Positions 1 through 11,500 of a stretch of DNA of 64,000 bases are shown here, piece by piece. The position numbers were made by a program, and so were the translations under genes. Source of the DNA: Siderastrea radians (Eukaryota > Cnidaria > Anthozoa > Scleractinia > Rhizangiidae); the NCBI GenBank assembly GCA_964017195.1, contig OZ024897.1:5894360-5958359 (forward strand), read 5' to 3'. The notes beneath the pieces were generated by a model. The model was not told the origin of the DNA. It searched no databases and saw nothing but the letters and a program-made list of their open reading frames with translations. Numbering within the stretch: position 1 is the stretch's first letter; the number at the start of each line of letters is the position of its first letter.

Positions 1-1
1 C

Positions 2-1096
2 GTTGACCAACAATCTCTTCGTGAACTACACAGCCATGCCAACGGAGACACTTGGCCGTCCCAACCTCACCTCAGCCAAACCGGTTCACGCCTTGCCCTC
101 ATCACCAAGCTGCAAGAGAGCGACTCTCCGGGGAATATTTCTGCTACTTCTGCGCCACCAGTTTCCGACCAGTTGTCGGCTATGATAACTTCCATTGTGG
201 ACGCCAGGCTGGCAATCCTCCACCCAAGATCCGAGTCCGAGCCGGACTCGGCGCGACCGCTGCCAAGCACTGAAAGCCTCGTCCCAGTTCCCACCGACCA
301 AGTATTGGAACCCACTCCTCCTCCAACGCAGTTATTTAATGGCGGACAAGATGGCGGACACGATCGTCACAATGGTGTTCACTCTTCAATCGACCTCGGC
401 GATCCGGAAGGCGTGGCCTCCATCCACTCCAGCTACAGGCTGCCATCGCTGGCTAGTCACCTTTCAAATCATCAGATAGCAGCCATCACGAACGGTGAGT
501 ACGTGGACCTTGCTAGTCTACTCCCATTTTCCTCCGTGCTACGCGATCGTGTAAACTCGAACCTCAAGCTTCAGGTGGGAAACGAGGGCCTCACCATACC
601 CCTGCCTTCCCCTGCACAACGCCCCAAAATTAACAGCATCGATCGTTGGCTCGATGCCTTCGCTATATACTCTTCGCTGATCCGTGAGTCAGCGAGGAAA
701 TTCCCGGGGATGGCTTGGTATGTGTACGATGTTGAGTTCAGGCGCCGGGCTTCCCACAACCTCTCAAAGAAATGGGGGGAACGGGATGTCCAGTTGTATT
801 TAGATACATTCACTGGTCTCCCAAAGGCTATTATCTGTAAATCTTGTAGCAGTTCAGACCATTTCACCGATTCCTGCCCCCTTTCCCCCAGGTCCAAGGA
901 TTCCCAGGGGCCAAACCGAACGGAATTATGCTACAATATCAACAAAGGGGTCCCTTGTGCTCGCACTCCCTGCCTTTACAGGCACCAATGCAATAAACCT
1001 GGATGCACTGCAGCCCACTCAAGAAAGGACCATGATGACCTGTCTGCCTCAGGATCTCAGCCAAAGCCAACTAGCCGCTCTAGCCATTCTTCCTGA
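2..1096 (+). CDS. Gag-like protein of DIRS-type element (5' partial)
   Basis: One frame is open from base 2 to the TGA at 1094-1096, so the protein enters from outside the window; an internal ATG lies at 182. The N-terminal two thirds is hydrophilic and Pro/Ser-rich. The C-terminal part has a cysteine/histidine cluster (C-K-S-C near codon 281, then C, C-x5-C, C-x4-C spacings and H) that fits nucleic-acid-binding zinc knuckles of DIRS gag proteins. It lies directly upstream of the RT frame. Assignment rests on position and Cys/His content rather than a diagnostic motif. Confidence 0.6.
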   Translation, partial: VDQQSLRELHSHANGDTWPSQPHLSQTGSRLALITKLQESDSPGNISATSAPPVSDQLSAMITSIVDARLAILHPRSESEPDSARPLPSTESLVPVPTDQVLEPTPPPTQLFNGGQDGGHDRHNGVHSSIDLGDPEGVASIHSSYRLPSLASHLSNHQIAAITNGEYVDLASLLPFSSVLRDRVNSNLKLQVGNEGLTIPLPSPAQRPKINSIDRWLDAFAIYSSLIRESARKFPGMAWYVYDVEFRRRASHNLSKKWGERDVQLYLDTFTGLPKAIICKSCSSSDHFTDSCPLSPRSKDSQGPNRTELCYNINKGVPCARTPCLYRHQCNKPGCTAAHSRKDHDDLSASGSQPKPTSRSSHSS

Positions 1097-1440
1097 AGCC
1101 GCACCTGATTACTTGTCAAAATTATCCCCCTCTACTCCTATCAACATCCTTAAACTTTCCTCCTACTTGTGTGATCACCCTGACCCGGGGGCTGTTCACT
1201 CTCCTTACGGGTCTTTCTCAAGGTTTCAAAATTGATTACCAGGGTCCCCGCATCCCCAAAGAATACTCTAACTTCCGTTCTGCTAAGGACAACCCCTCTA
1301 TCATCAGTAAAAATATTCTAAAAGAGGTTCAACTGGGCCACACTGCTGGCCCTTTTGCATCCCCTCCCTTCTCCAACCTGCAGGTTTATCCTATTGGGAT
1401 CATTCTAAAGAAACACTCCTCTGACTGGCGTACTATTTTT
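1097..1440 (+). pseudogene. Reverse transcriptase, N-terminal part (frameshifted)
   Basis: Two overlapping frames carry the region upstream of RT motif A: a first frame to about 1230, then another from 1171 containing GHTAGPF and the downstream PPF..LQVYPIG block typical of DIRS/Ngaro RTs. The switch lies in the GGGGG run near 1190. The frame is interrupted at 1440 by the insertion at 1441-3022. The RT then continues beyond it. Confidence 0.7.
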
Positions 1441-3022
1441 GAGGGGGACATTGGGGGGTTCTGAATACCGCAAAACCGCAAAAAAAATTGACAAATACCA
1501 CATTATCGCAAAAAAATTCGCCAAATACCGCAATACCGAAAGACGTCCAAAAACCTTGTCAAAAATCAATGAAATAACGAAATTGTTGCCTTGCATAATC
1601 TTAAAATTACAGGCAAATATTAACTTAATTGTTTTTTCGAATATTAAGGCATGCTAGGGTCGTTTTAGGAAAATGAGTAACGTGTACTTTCCGTCCAGTA
1701 ACCAGTATGCCGAACAAAGATAAACTTACCTTTATTGATTCACTTTTCTGATTGCAATAGAAGGGAATGAAATTCTTTGCTTCCAAAGTCAGTGCTTAAT
1801 GTTCATCAGGAATTTACATTCTAGAGAGATGCGGTGTATTAGACGCTACATGGCTTAACGATTAGGAGTCGATTAGTGCTCTAGACTCCGGAGTGAATGG
1901 CCCTGTTCGAGTACTAGTCGAATATTGTGCTGTGTTCTTGGGCAAGCCGCTTTACTCCAGCCAAGCGACCCATCGGTATATGCACTGGCTTTCTACAGCC
2001 AAGTGTACAGATTGGCAATTGGAGCGTTCATTGACATAATAACGTGTCCAGGGCTGGGAGCCAGGGTTAACGCGACGACTTAATACTTAATTACTTAATA
2101 CATGACACATCGCGCGCTCGCGAGAGCATGGAGTCATTCTCGGGAAAAGACTTTGAAAGACATAAAAGCAAATAAAGCCACGCATTGCCACAAACAAGCC
2201 TCGCAGCCACTGTAGTTGTTTGCTTGTTGACTTTGTCCTTACGAGCTATTAGATACGTTTAAGACCGTTTATTGCCAGAATTGCCAGAATTGCCAGGTTC
2301 CGTTTTGATGTGCCTGGTGATGTGCACTGAATGGAACAATCCAAATTAAACTTACCTAATGCTCTCCCTAAACTTGGCGAGCCGTTTTTCGTCTTTGTTC
2401 ACCCGACACCTGAACTTGTTTTTTTTTTTTCGGTAATTCTCGCCGCCTTTTCCCTCTTCGTAAAACAGAGCCACAATCGATGACAGCCACTTCGACTTCC
2501 CTCATCGCGATCTCGGATGTTGCTACCACAGCCATGTTGAATAATGCCTGGTCTGTCTGGGATGATCTTGGACCCCTTGGTGGGGTCAACAAAGGTCGAT
2601 CGATATTAAATATTAAAAGTCGGTGCGTGACATACGTCAGAGCCGTGACTTTTAATTGGTTGTCCAAGCCGTCAAATTGTAATTACGTTTCATGTCAATA
2701 TGACTAATATAAACACGCGTGACGGATCAGAGTACCTTAGAGCTGTTTCTCTCTCCTCCTCAGAGGCTCCTGTTTGTAAACACCAGGGAAAGAAACGGGA
2801 GAGAGAGGAGCTGTTTCGAAACGTTTCCGCAGCTGTTTCCGAAACGACAAGAAACTGGAAAGAGATCCGAGAGGGTCGAAAATTACGGGAAGATAATTTA
2901 AAATACCCGACAAAACGCTAAACGCAGGTTTTGAGAATATCGCAATATCGCAATTTTAGATCAGAATTACCGAAATACCGCATGAAAAATTGGCCAATAC
3001 CGCAAACCCCAATGTCCCCCTC
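1441..3022. mobile_element. 1.58-kb non-autonomous DNA transposon nested in the RT
   Basis: The ends are a 16-bp perfect terminal inverted repeat: GAGGGGGACATTGGGG at 1441-1456 and its complement at 3007-3022. The flanks are a 7-bp direct repeat TATTTTT (1434-1440 and 3023-3029), extending to 8 bp if the adjacent C is counted, which would suit a hAT-type target duplication. Subterminal zones carry repeated ATACCGCAA-like words in inverted orientation. No transposase ORF is visible. It interrupts RT coding sequence, so it is younger than the retrotransposon. Confidence 0.8.
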
Positions 3023-4242
3023 TATTTTTCACCTTTCATATCCCAAACACCACCCCACAAGTGTCAATGCTCATATTAGCCCTGATGAGTATTCAATGCA
3101 CTATATAACTGTTGACAATGCCATCTCAATCACCCAGAAACTTGGTCAAGGGTATTTTTATGTCTAAGCTAGACATAAAGTCTGCCTTTCGCAATATCCC
3201 AGTCCATCCGTCTGACTGGGAACTCCTAGGCATGAAATGGAATGGCCTGTACTACTTCGACACTGTCCTCCCCTTCGGCTTGCGGAGCGCGCCTTTCCTT
3301 TTTGACCAATTTTCCTGCATGATTGAGTGGATCATTAAGGCTAAATTAGGTATCCCTGATGTGATCCACATCCTGGATGATTTCTTTTTTGTTACCAAGC
3401 CCCCATGGTCCAACTGCCTCACTGCCCTCTGCAACATTCTGTGTTTGTTCACAGAGCTTGATGTCCCTATTGCTCCAGGCAAAACCTTTGCCCCCACCAC
3501 CTGCCTGGAGTTTATGGGTATTCTCCTGGATTCCAACAAAATGGAAGCCCGCCTCCCCCTGGACAAGCTAACTAGGGCTAAAGAGGCCCTGCAGCAGTGA
3601 TCTACTAGGAAATCTGCTACCCTCAAGGAACTTCAGTCCTTGATTGGTACACTCCAATTTGCTTGCAGGGCTGTCATTCCTGGACGAGCTTTCCTGCAGC
3701 GGATTATTAGTTTAACAAAGGGCATTTCTAACTCTAGGTGGCATGTCAGGCTTAACGCAGAATTCCGCAAGGACATTTCCATGTGGCTGACCTCTCTTGA
3801 CCACTGGAATGGAGCTAGTTTTTTCTTGGGGGATACAGTTCTCTCCTCCTCAAACCTCCAGCTATTTACCGATGCCTCTGGGTCTCTAGGTTATGGTGGG
3901 TACCTCAATGACCAATGGTTTCAAAGCCGTTGGCTTCCCCAGCACTGCATCAACCCTGCCACGGGGATCAGCATTGACTGGCAGGAACTTTTTGCTATAT
4001 ATATTGCCTGCTTTATTTGGGGTGCCCAACTTATCCGTTGTTGCAATCATTAACTCCAAACGTTCCAAATCCCCCAGGGTCATGGATTTGGTCCGGGCTA
4101 TTACCATACTGACCTTAGTACATAATTTTACCTTCACTGCCAAACATATCCCAGGGCTGGACAACTCTATTGCTGACTCTCTCTCCCGTTTTCAGATGGA
4201 CTGCTTCCACCTTCTGGCTCCCAACGCCTCACCCACTCCCTG
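3023..4242 (+). pseudogene. Reverse transcriptase core and RNase H (stop and frameshifts)
   Basis: RT motif A is seen as KLDIKSAFRNIPVH (from about 3166), then LPFGLRSAPFLF, and motif C as HILDDFFF (near 3370). An in-frame TGA at 3598-3600 is followed in the same frame by a connection region and RNase H, with FTDASG..GYGG near 3867 and an E..A..I block near 3985. The RNase H end (AKHIPG.DNS.AD.LSR near 4140-4190) is in another frame, so a frameshift lies near 4030. A further frame change lies near 3157. Nonfunctional. Confidence 0.8.
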
Positions 4243-4335
4243 CACCATCCCTCCATCAGCAATGGCCATTTAACAGCATCAGTCTACCACTATTTTGGTG
4301 CCTCACTGGCTCCTAATACCCAGTGGTCATATGGT

Positions 4336-5314
4336 GTGGGCAAGAATCATTTTATTAGTTTTTGTCTTATGCACGGTTTAATCGGTCCCTCTGCCCCCCT
4401 TCTCCCTGCGTCTGAAATCACTTTAATCTATTTTGCTGCTCACCTAGCAAAAACAATTTCCTACACTTCCATTAAACTTTACCTGGTTGGGGTTCAAGAT
4501 CTCCATAGGCAACTTAACTTTCCCTTAAAATTGCACAAAATGTATCGCCTTCAAAAGGTCCTCACTGGTATTAAGCGGTCCCAAAACCCTCAAAATTAAG
4601 TCGCTATCCCATAACTATCCAAATTTTGTCATCCATTTTCAATTACTTCCAGCCTTCCCTATCTTGCAATGTAGACCACATAATGTTATGGGCTGCCTTC
4701 ACTTTAGCCTTTTTCGGTTTTCTCCGTTCAAGTGAATTCACTTGCAATGGTACCCCTTTTGACCCCACTGTTCATCTTTGTACCAGGGACATCACCTTTA
4801 TCCCCAACGTAGAATCCCCTGATCACATGCTAGTCACCATTAAGCAATCCAAAGCTGACCCTTTTCGTAAAGGCTGTACCTTGACTATAGCAAGGTTCAC
4901 CACCGCTATCTGTTCAGTGATCAGTGATGGCTATGAGAGACTACCTGCTTCAATGTAAACCAGCAGCTACAGGCCCTTTGTTTACCTTCGCCAATGGCAA
5001 GTGGCTATCACGTGCCTCTCTTACCAAGTTCTACACTGCAACATTGTGGTTTGCCTGCTGAACACTACTTTACACACAGCTTCCGTATTGGTGCAGCCAC
5101 CACTGCAGCAGCAGCAGGTGTTCCTTCCTGGCTTATCAAGGTTTTGGGCCACTGGAGCTCAGACTGTTACGAACGCTATGTAAGAACCCCTCAAGAAACG
5201 CTTCTAGCTGTCTCTAAGAAATTAGTAACAGACCATTCTATAACTGTATTTGAGGCCTATTGTATGGTTAACCCTTTCAGCCCCACCATCAAAGTTCAAC
5301 CCTTTAAGCCCTGA
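4336..5314 (+). pseudogene. Tyrosine recombinase of DIRS-type element (frameshifted)
   Basis: Three successive open stretches (4336-4599, 4626-4958, 4994-5314), each in a different frame, together hold the recombinase signature. These are an arm-binding N-terminus, FLRSSEF with the first catalytic Arg near 4724, HSFRIG (H-x-x-R) near 5078, GHWSSDCYERY with the second His and nucleophile Tyr near 5150-5180. The enzyme would integrate circular cDNA in place of a DDE integrase. Two frame breaks and a TAA at 4956 disable it. Confidence 0.78.
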
Positions 5315-5340
5315 TATTAATAATAGTTAACATCATAAAA

Positions 5341-7255
5341 TAGTAATAGAGGGGGGTACTTAAAAAACTGTATTACCGCCGTAAAATTATATGAAGATCA
5401 TCGCGTGAAGGTGTTTCAACTTAAGCAGTTGAAAAGAAGAAACCTGAAAAAAATATATGATTATTTCATATATTCATATTCATGTATTACGTAAATTGCC
5501 CAGTGTTGTACACATGTGGAATGTAGCTTTGTCTTAAGAAATATTTTTATCTAAGAACAAGCCGCAAATCAACGTGTGTTAGAAAACATAAATGTGTGAT
5601 GTGCCATTGCGTATCCGGGATTTATCCACCACTGGGCAAAACTGGGCTTGGATCATCAACTTCGTTAGGCTGCACTGTCTACACGATTTTAAAGCACTAA
5701 ATGATTCAAAGTACTTAATACTCAACTCTTAAATCAAATATAATAGTGAAGTCCAAAAGAAGAGATAATTGCCTGTCAAAAGTATTTCAAAGTCTGTGTT
5801 TCTGATAAAATTCGAGAGATATGGAAATGCTAAGAGCGTTTTCAGATTTTTGCTCATTTGTTGACCAAATACATCATTGCTAAGTCGAGGTTTAAGCACA
5901 AAAATTCATCAGTGGTAGCTCTGTAACATTCTCCGTTTGACACACTAGTAATAAGCTGGCTTTATAATAATACTAACACAATTATTTTATTTCACACTTG
6001 ATTGGCAATTCACAATGCAAAATTTAAAATTGGAAACTCAAAGTTACAAGAATTGGATAAATCAACAGAAGACGAAAGAAAGTATTAAAAGCCTTGGAAT
6101 GAGTAGCGAAGAACACAAACAAAACAGCAAAGGAAGGGAAGCAATTTGATTGATACACTGATATTGCAAATAGAGACAAACGCTCTTTCAGGAACTTTGG
6201 AATAGAAAAACAAACATTTGCAGCTCGAAACTGATCCATCGATATTTTCTTTGATGTCACCGTTTTCAACGTTCCGATCCAACAATGTTTTATATTAACG
6301 TGATTCCCTGGAAAACGAATCTGCCATAGATTTGTAGTGAAAGTTGGAGCAAATATGCAACAAGTCGTGTAGGTGCTAGAATTGCAATCGTTTTAGTGGT
6401 AAACTGCTCTCTCTGTTTGTAGAGTTTTTATTTCGTGCTGCTTTTTCATGTTCAGTATAATGTCATTCGTGCTTTCTATACGAGGACTGTAAGGGGGGGG
6501 GGGGTACAAGTTATTAGCAGTCATGTAACCACGAATCTGAATGAAAGCGGCTTTCTCAGTAAGCTTTGAGATGAATGGTAAATTGCTCACTGGTGTTCTC
6601 GAAAATGAATTCAGCCCCAAGTTTTTTCAGCAGAGGGAAGACCAAGGCGTCCTTCCAGTTGTCCGGAAAATGACCCGTTTGTAGAGAGCCAATTATTACA
6701 GAGAGATTGTAGAGCCAATTATTACAATGAGTACATATATCTATTAATTAAAATATATGTACTTTGAAAAAATGTTACTCTTTGCAGATAAGGCATTTTA
6801 TTTACATTGTAAATTGTTCAGCATTTACATTTTTATTAATTTTAAACTGGTTGTAATGCGCATTTGAAAATCCCGTAGATTGATATTTGCCACCCACAAC
6901 TTTATCCTCTCTTGCAATAAATTTGTTATAAATTTGTTATTAAACTGCTGACGAATACAGTAATAACCGCGATCAGGCAATAACCGCGCGAAGCCATTAT
7001 GCTCAATATTTCAACTGCAGGTTGATATTTCATCCATAAGTTGACTTTAAAATACATATGTATAGTCATCTGTGTGGTACAAAATATATCCGAAAAGCTT
7101 CAATTTTAAGCTTCAATTTTTCAAAAAGTACACGGTGACGACAGTAGCTTGATGTGCGGTCGTCTTACCTAAATGGCTTTTTTCGTAGGATTTCTTTAAA
7201 CTATGCAAAATCTGAGCATAGATTTTTGCCTGCGGTTTGCCTGTGTCATATAAAT
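5341..7255. other. Intergenic, no gene seen
   Basis: AT-rich sequence with no supported coding region. A short poly-G tract lies near 6487 and a short local duplication (AGAGCCAATTATTACA) near 6690-6725. The longest open frames (about 70-80 codons) lack any recognisable motif. Confidence 0.5.
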
Positions 7256-8503
7256 AGGGAACGTTGACACACAAATAGTAACGTTGTTATTGTAATGTGA
7301 CATGCTTAACTTTGTTTACCTCGCATGACGTTATCCTGACGTCACGATTGTATGACGACATGATCGGAACCGGAAGTTTAAGGCAAGCGCTAAAAAAAAC
7401 CCGGAAGTTTACGAAGACTGTGTAGACCCAGACAAAACCGGATGACTATGGCAAGTGACCAAAAAAAACAGTCCGATTTCTTGACCGGCGGTCGCCTATA
7501 GTGACGGCTCTGATAATTTAAATGGGGATCACCGAGCTCGATTTGCAGTAGCGCTCACAGAGTTCACAGCGCAATCTTCATCCAATTTAATACCCGAGCG
7601 AGGACTGGCACAAGTTTCAAAATGGGGTCCATGGAGTGCCACGCACATTGGAATGGAGCAAATGAAATGTATTTCATTACTATCCTGACGCAAATTAAGT
7701 AAAAACTATCAGGATTTGCTGCCGCGTTTGTGTTTAGTCAAAGTTTGGTTGTCCACGCGAAGTGTCAATTACTCGCTGAGTTTTGTTTGTGTGGCAGACA
7801 TTAATTTCGCCACAATCTGGATTACAGCTGGTAATATACAGGAAGGATCCTAGTCCTAAGAGCGTTTTATCCGTAATACTTGACAATTTCAGGCTCAGCA
7901 CACGTATTACATCCACTATCGAGTGATTTAGGGAGCTGGTAAAGCACAACAACTCGCTCCCACTAATTTTTTTTATACGGTACCAAAACCCAACTCACCC
8001 ATTTTCTGCAATTTATTTCTTTAATAGAGCGAAATCGCTCTTTTCTATCGTGGGAAAGGCCGGCTTTTTTCACAAAAAGTGCCATCTTTGATGTCGCAAT
8101 GTTATGCGCAGTGCAAAACCACGAAATCACCATTAATGACCTCCCGAAATTAGAGATAGAAAAAGCTTGCAAAATCTGACCTTCAGTTACCCTTGATTTC
8201 GTTACCTTCGGAATTTGAAGCTAAATTTATATAAAGCATCAAATCCGACAGCAAGGGCTCCTACAATGAATAATGCAGAATGATTACCGCGTATAAGAAC
8301 ATCGGGATTGGACAGCGGTCACTTTATTGACATGTGTTCCATTGTCTCCACCAATCACCGCCTTTTCTTTAAGAAGCGCGCGCTATGATTTAACAATAGT
8401 TCAACTGCGTTGCTAACACAAACAAACACAATTTCGCACTTTCATAGTCAGTGACTTGCCTTCCGAACAGTCTGCAAAAAATTCTTAAAGGAGTGTTTTC
8501 ACC

Positions 8504-11500
8504 ATGGGGTTAGCCTTCAGTCGAAAGCGAGCGAGAAAGACCTTTTATGCGAAAAAACAGGTAAGCAGGGTTTGGAAATGTTTGATTATTTTTCAAAACT
8601 ATGTGCGTAGAAAATTCTCGCGTTTTGCTCCATTTCGTTTTCGCACGTAAAATGAAACTGAAAAATCTACGGTTTTCGTTTTGCAAAACTTTAAAGACAT
8701 GTCAAACAAAACGTTCTTAGCCTTCGCGACGTGTCACAAAACCTGAGGAGTCATTTTGCTTACGCGTTAGTTAAGTAAAAGTTCAATTTGTATGCAAAAA
8801 AAACTGGATTTATTTTACTAATTTTATTTCAAAGCGCGCAAGTAAGTATCAGGTAATGATGACGTAATTAAAGGGCGTCTGCAAGGGATTACGAGTATCT
8901 AAGTATCTTACTAAAATACTGTCTTTTCAGACACTTTTTTTTTCATTGTTTCGTCAAGCGTGAGCAAACAAACTGCGTGCGCATTCTCGTACCCAGTGTC
9001 CTCTGGCTGTTTGGTCAGTGGGCGGTCGCCAGGCTCCTGGCTGTTTGGTCAGCCGGCAGTCGCCAGGAGAGACCGCCCGCTGACCAAAAAGCCAGGGGAC
9101 TCTGGGTACGAGATTGACGGGCGCACATCCACCACGCGAAATTCGCTGACCTTTCACGCGCGCGGGCTCTAGGGACGAGTGCTTGCTGACGCTCGCGCAC
9201 TCGCAGTACATGTTATTCAACGGCTTGGAACAGACTTTTGAAAACTCTTGATGGCTTCCTTTTTATACATGCACTAGTTTTTCAAGAAAAATCACAAAAA
9301 TAAAAAGTTTTTACATGTTTCTAAACAAATTTGAACTTGAAGTAATCAAGATTTACACGTTTTTATCTCTGTACGATTATTTTTTTTATGTTAATCGTGC
9401 TCGTGCGTTGTGTATGATTTTTTTTTCAGCACGTTCGAATTATATAAGATGCATCCTAATTTGCGGACTATCGTTTGTTTATAGTACAACGCTAAATTTC
9501 GGTGTGCTCCCATTGGTCGAGATCGATAACGTGACACGATACTGTCTCCCATCAGCGGGCGCCTGTCAGTGTATAGAGCCAGTTTTAGGCAATTTTCGCT
9601 CAAAATTTAGCATTGGACAATTCAGGCCCAGTGTGTGATAGGTTCTCTCGGAAATTTGATGTTCAAACTTCAGATAAGCCCTCGAACTACGTTCTCGGGA
9701 TAATATTTGTTGTGAACATCAAATTTCCTCGGCAACTTATCACATGATAGTGCATTCGATAGAAGAACTCTATTGTTCAATAAGAAATGGGCTACTTGTA
9801 GACTCTACACAGTCGTCCTATTTTCCTCAGACCTTAAAGGGGCGTGAAAAGGTATAAATGATGCAAATCATGGCAAAAAAACGGAAGAAAGAAAGGGATT
9901 GGAGAGAGTGCTAGAAATGGGGTTCTCCGGCAATCTCCGCTCGCCGCTCACCGTTCGTTACTCGCACATCGGCCTTCTCGGGCTAAAATAACTGCTTCCA
10001 TTTGTTTCATGTAATTGTTTCGAGTTCTGATTGCTTCTGTTGTAGCGGACCAGAGTACTAAAGTCAATTAGGAGCCCTTGAAATAATTACACTCTTTTAA
10101 AGATTTCTTGACAGGTATAAGTAGGCAACGATCTTAAAAACAATGATTAATATTTCTCTTTTCTGTTTTTTTCCCTTTAGCTTTCAAGAGGGATATTATC
10201 AAAACTGGTGACATCTCCGGCGTATCACCAAATCAAACGCCATCCACATTACGAAAACCAGGAGGGAAAGATGACAAAGCTGTATGAAAATCTGCCCCAG
10301 TTCTCAATTCTGACGTACATGGCTGGAGAGAAACTGTCATGTACAGGTAAAGCTAATAACATTGGGTATTCATAAGAGTCATGTCTTTTGTTAGTTTTGA
10401 AAGTAAAGACAACATACTGTTATCTTTTTCACTCCAAGAACACCTAAGAACTTACTAGTAACGTACAAAAGTACCACCTCCTCCTCCCCCCAAACAAAGA
10501 AGTCGCAATGTTGTTCAGTGTTGACGATTGTTCGTACATTCTAGAACGTGTCTCGGAAAGCCGTCGTCTTCCGTTTCATTGCAAGTCGAAACAACGCCTT
10601 TAAACTGACAGAATGTTTTTCTTTTGCAGCCATTCCCGCAAAAGTTGCATTAGGCATGCTAGATGAAGGTAAACCTTTTTTGCTCTCTTTTCTCATCAAG
10701 TGAAAGCCTCTAAATTGCAGAAGTATATATTTCTTCCATGAATGCAAAAGTAAAACGGACATAATTTTTTCCTATAGAAGTCATTCCCGCAAAGAATACT
10801 GTTACCTATACATCAACGCAGCCACAGTTGAAAAGCCTCAGGGCTAAAGAATGGGGGGAAAGAGTTAAATGTGGAGAATATAACGAACAATTGCGCCGGG
10901 CAGTTGCAATTTGCAGGAAACTGTTTTTTGAAACGTTGCGAGATACATTACAGTGTGTAACGCGCATGTATTCTAGATCGTCTCTCAAAAAGCTGTCGTT
11001 TACCGTTTCATTCAGATTGCAAGTGGCATGAAAAATTGCCTTGTGTATCAACGCCAACTGACAGGGTTTTTTTATTGCAGCCATTCCCGAACAAAATGTT
11101 GCAGTTGATCAAGGTAAACCATTTTTTCTCTCTTTTTTCAGTTTAAGCGAAAGCCTCTAAAATTAGAGAAGTATACACTTCTTCCATGAAAGCAAAAGTA
11201 AAACGGACGTTATGTTTTCCTAGCTGTTGCAGTCATTCCCGCAGAGGTTCTCCTCAATGATAATTTACCTTCATATGGGGGAATTTTTGCAGGACTGATT
11301 TCAAACAAAATTCCCATTACATCTAACTGTCTCAGCTATCTAGAGGTAATTATGTCGGCAATTCCGAAACAACTACTACAAAAAGCCAGATCTCTTAGCA
11401 TAAGACATAGATTTAGAGAAGAAAATGTGATCTTTCAGTCATCTTCTTTGTTAACTATCGATCTTTTCAAAATGAAATCCAGAGACTACTTTTGGCTGTA

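Larger units (their letters stand above)
1..5340 (+). mobile_element. Decayed DIRS-like (tyrosine recombinase) retrotransposon, left end outside window
   Basis: Seen on + in order: gag-like zinc-knuckle ORF, reverse transcriptase, RNase H, tyrosine recombinase. This order without an integrase or aspartic protease is the DIRS/Ngaro arrangement. Reading frames change several times (near 1200, 3157, 4030 and between 4600 and 5000), there is an in-frame TGA at 3598, and a MITE splits the RT, so the copy is dead. I saw no methyltransferase or SGNH hydrolase, so DIRS versus Ngaro is unresolved. The 3' boundary near 5340 is a guess; no terminal repeats were identified because the left end is cut. 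Confidence 0.8.
7256..11341 (+). repeat. Direct segmental duplication, copy A
   Basis: Starting at GGGAACGTTGACACACAAAT (7256), the sequence matches 59827-64000 in the same orientation with scattered substitutions and small indels. The match covers promoter-side sequence, exon 1, a long intron, exon 2, mini-exons and the start of a LINE fragment, and runs to the right end of the window. The flank upstream of 7256 does not match the flank upstream of 59827 (which is an AAT microsatellite), so a breakpoint is visible here. Confidence 0.9.

Noticed and set aside
7734..8172. Minus ORFs of 69-72 codons (with 135-codon counterpart at 60136-60543)
   Set aside because: The frame is open longer in one duplication copy than in the other and shows no domain, so coding is not supported, although the region is duplicated with the host gene promoter side.
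8954..9220. ORFs of 60-88 codons in the fold-back at 8986-9112 and its copy at 61475-61826
   Set aside because: Inverted-repeat shadows; not conserved as a frame between the two copies.
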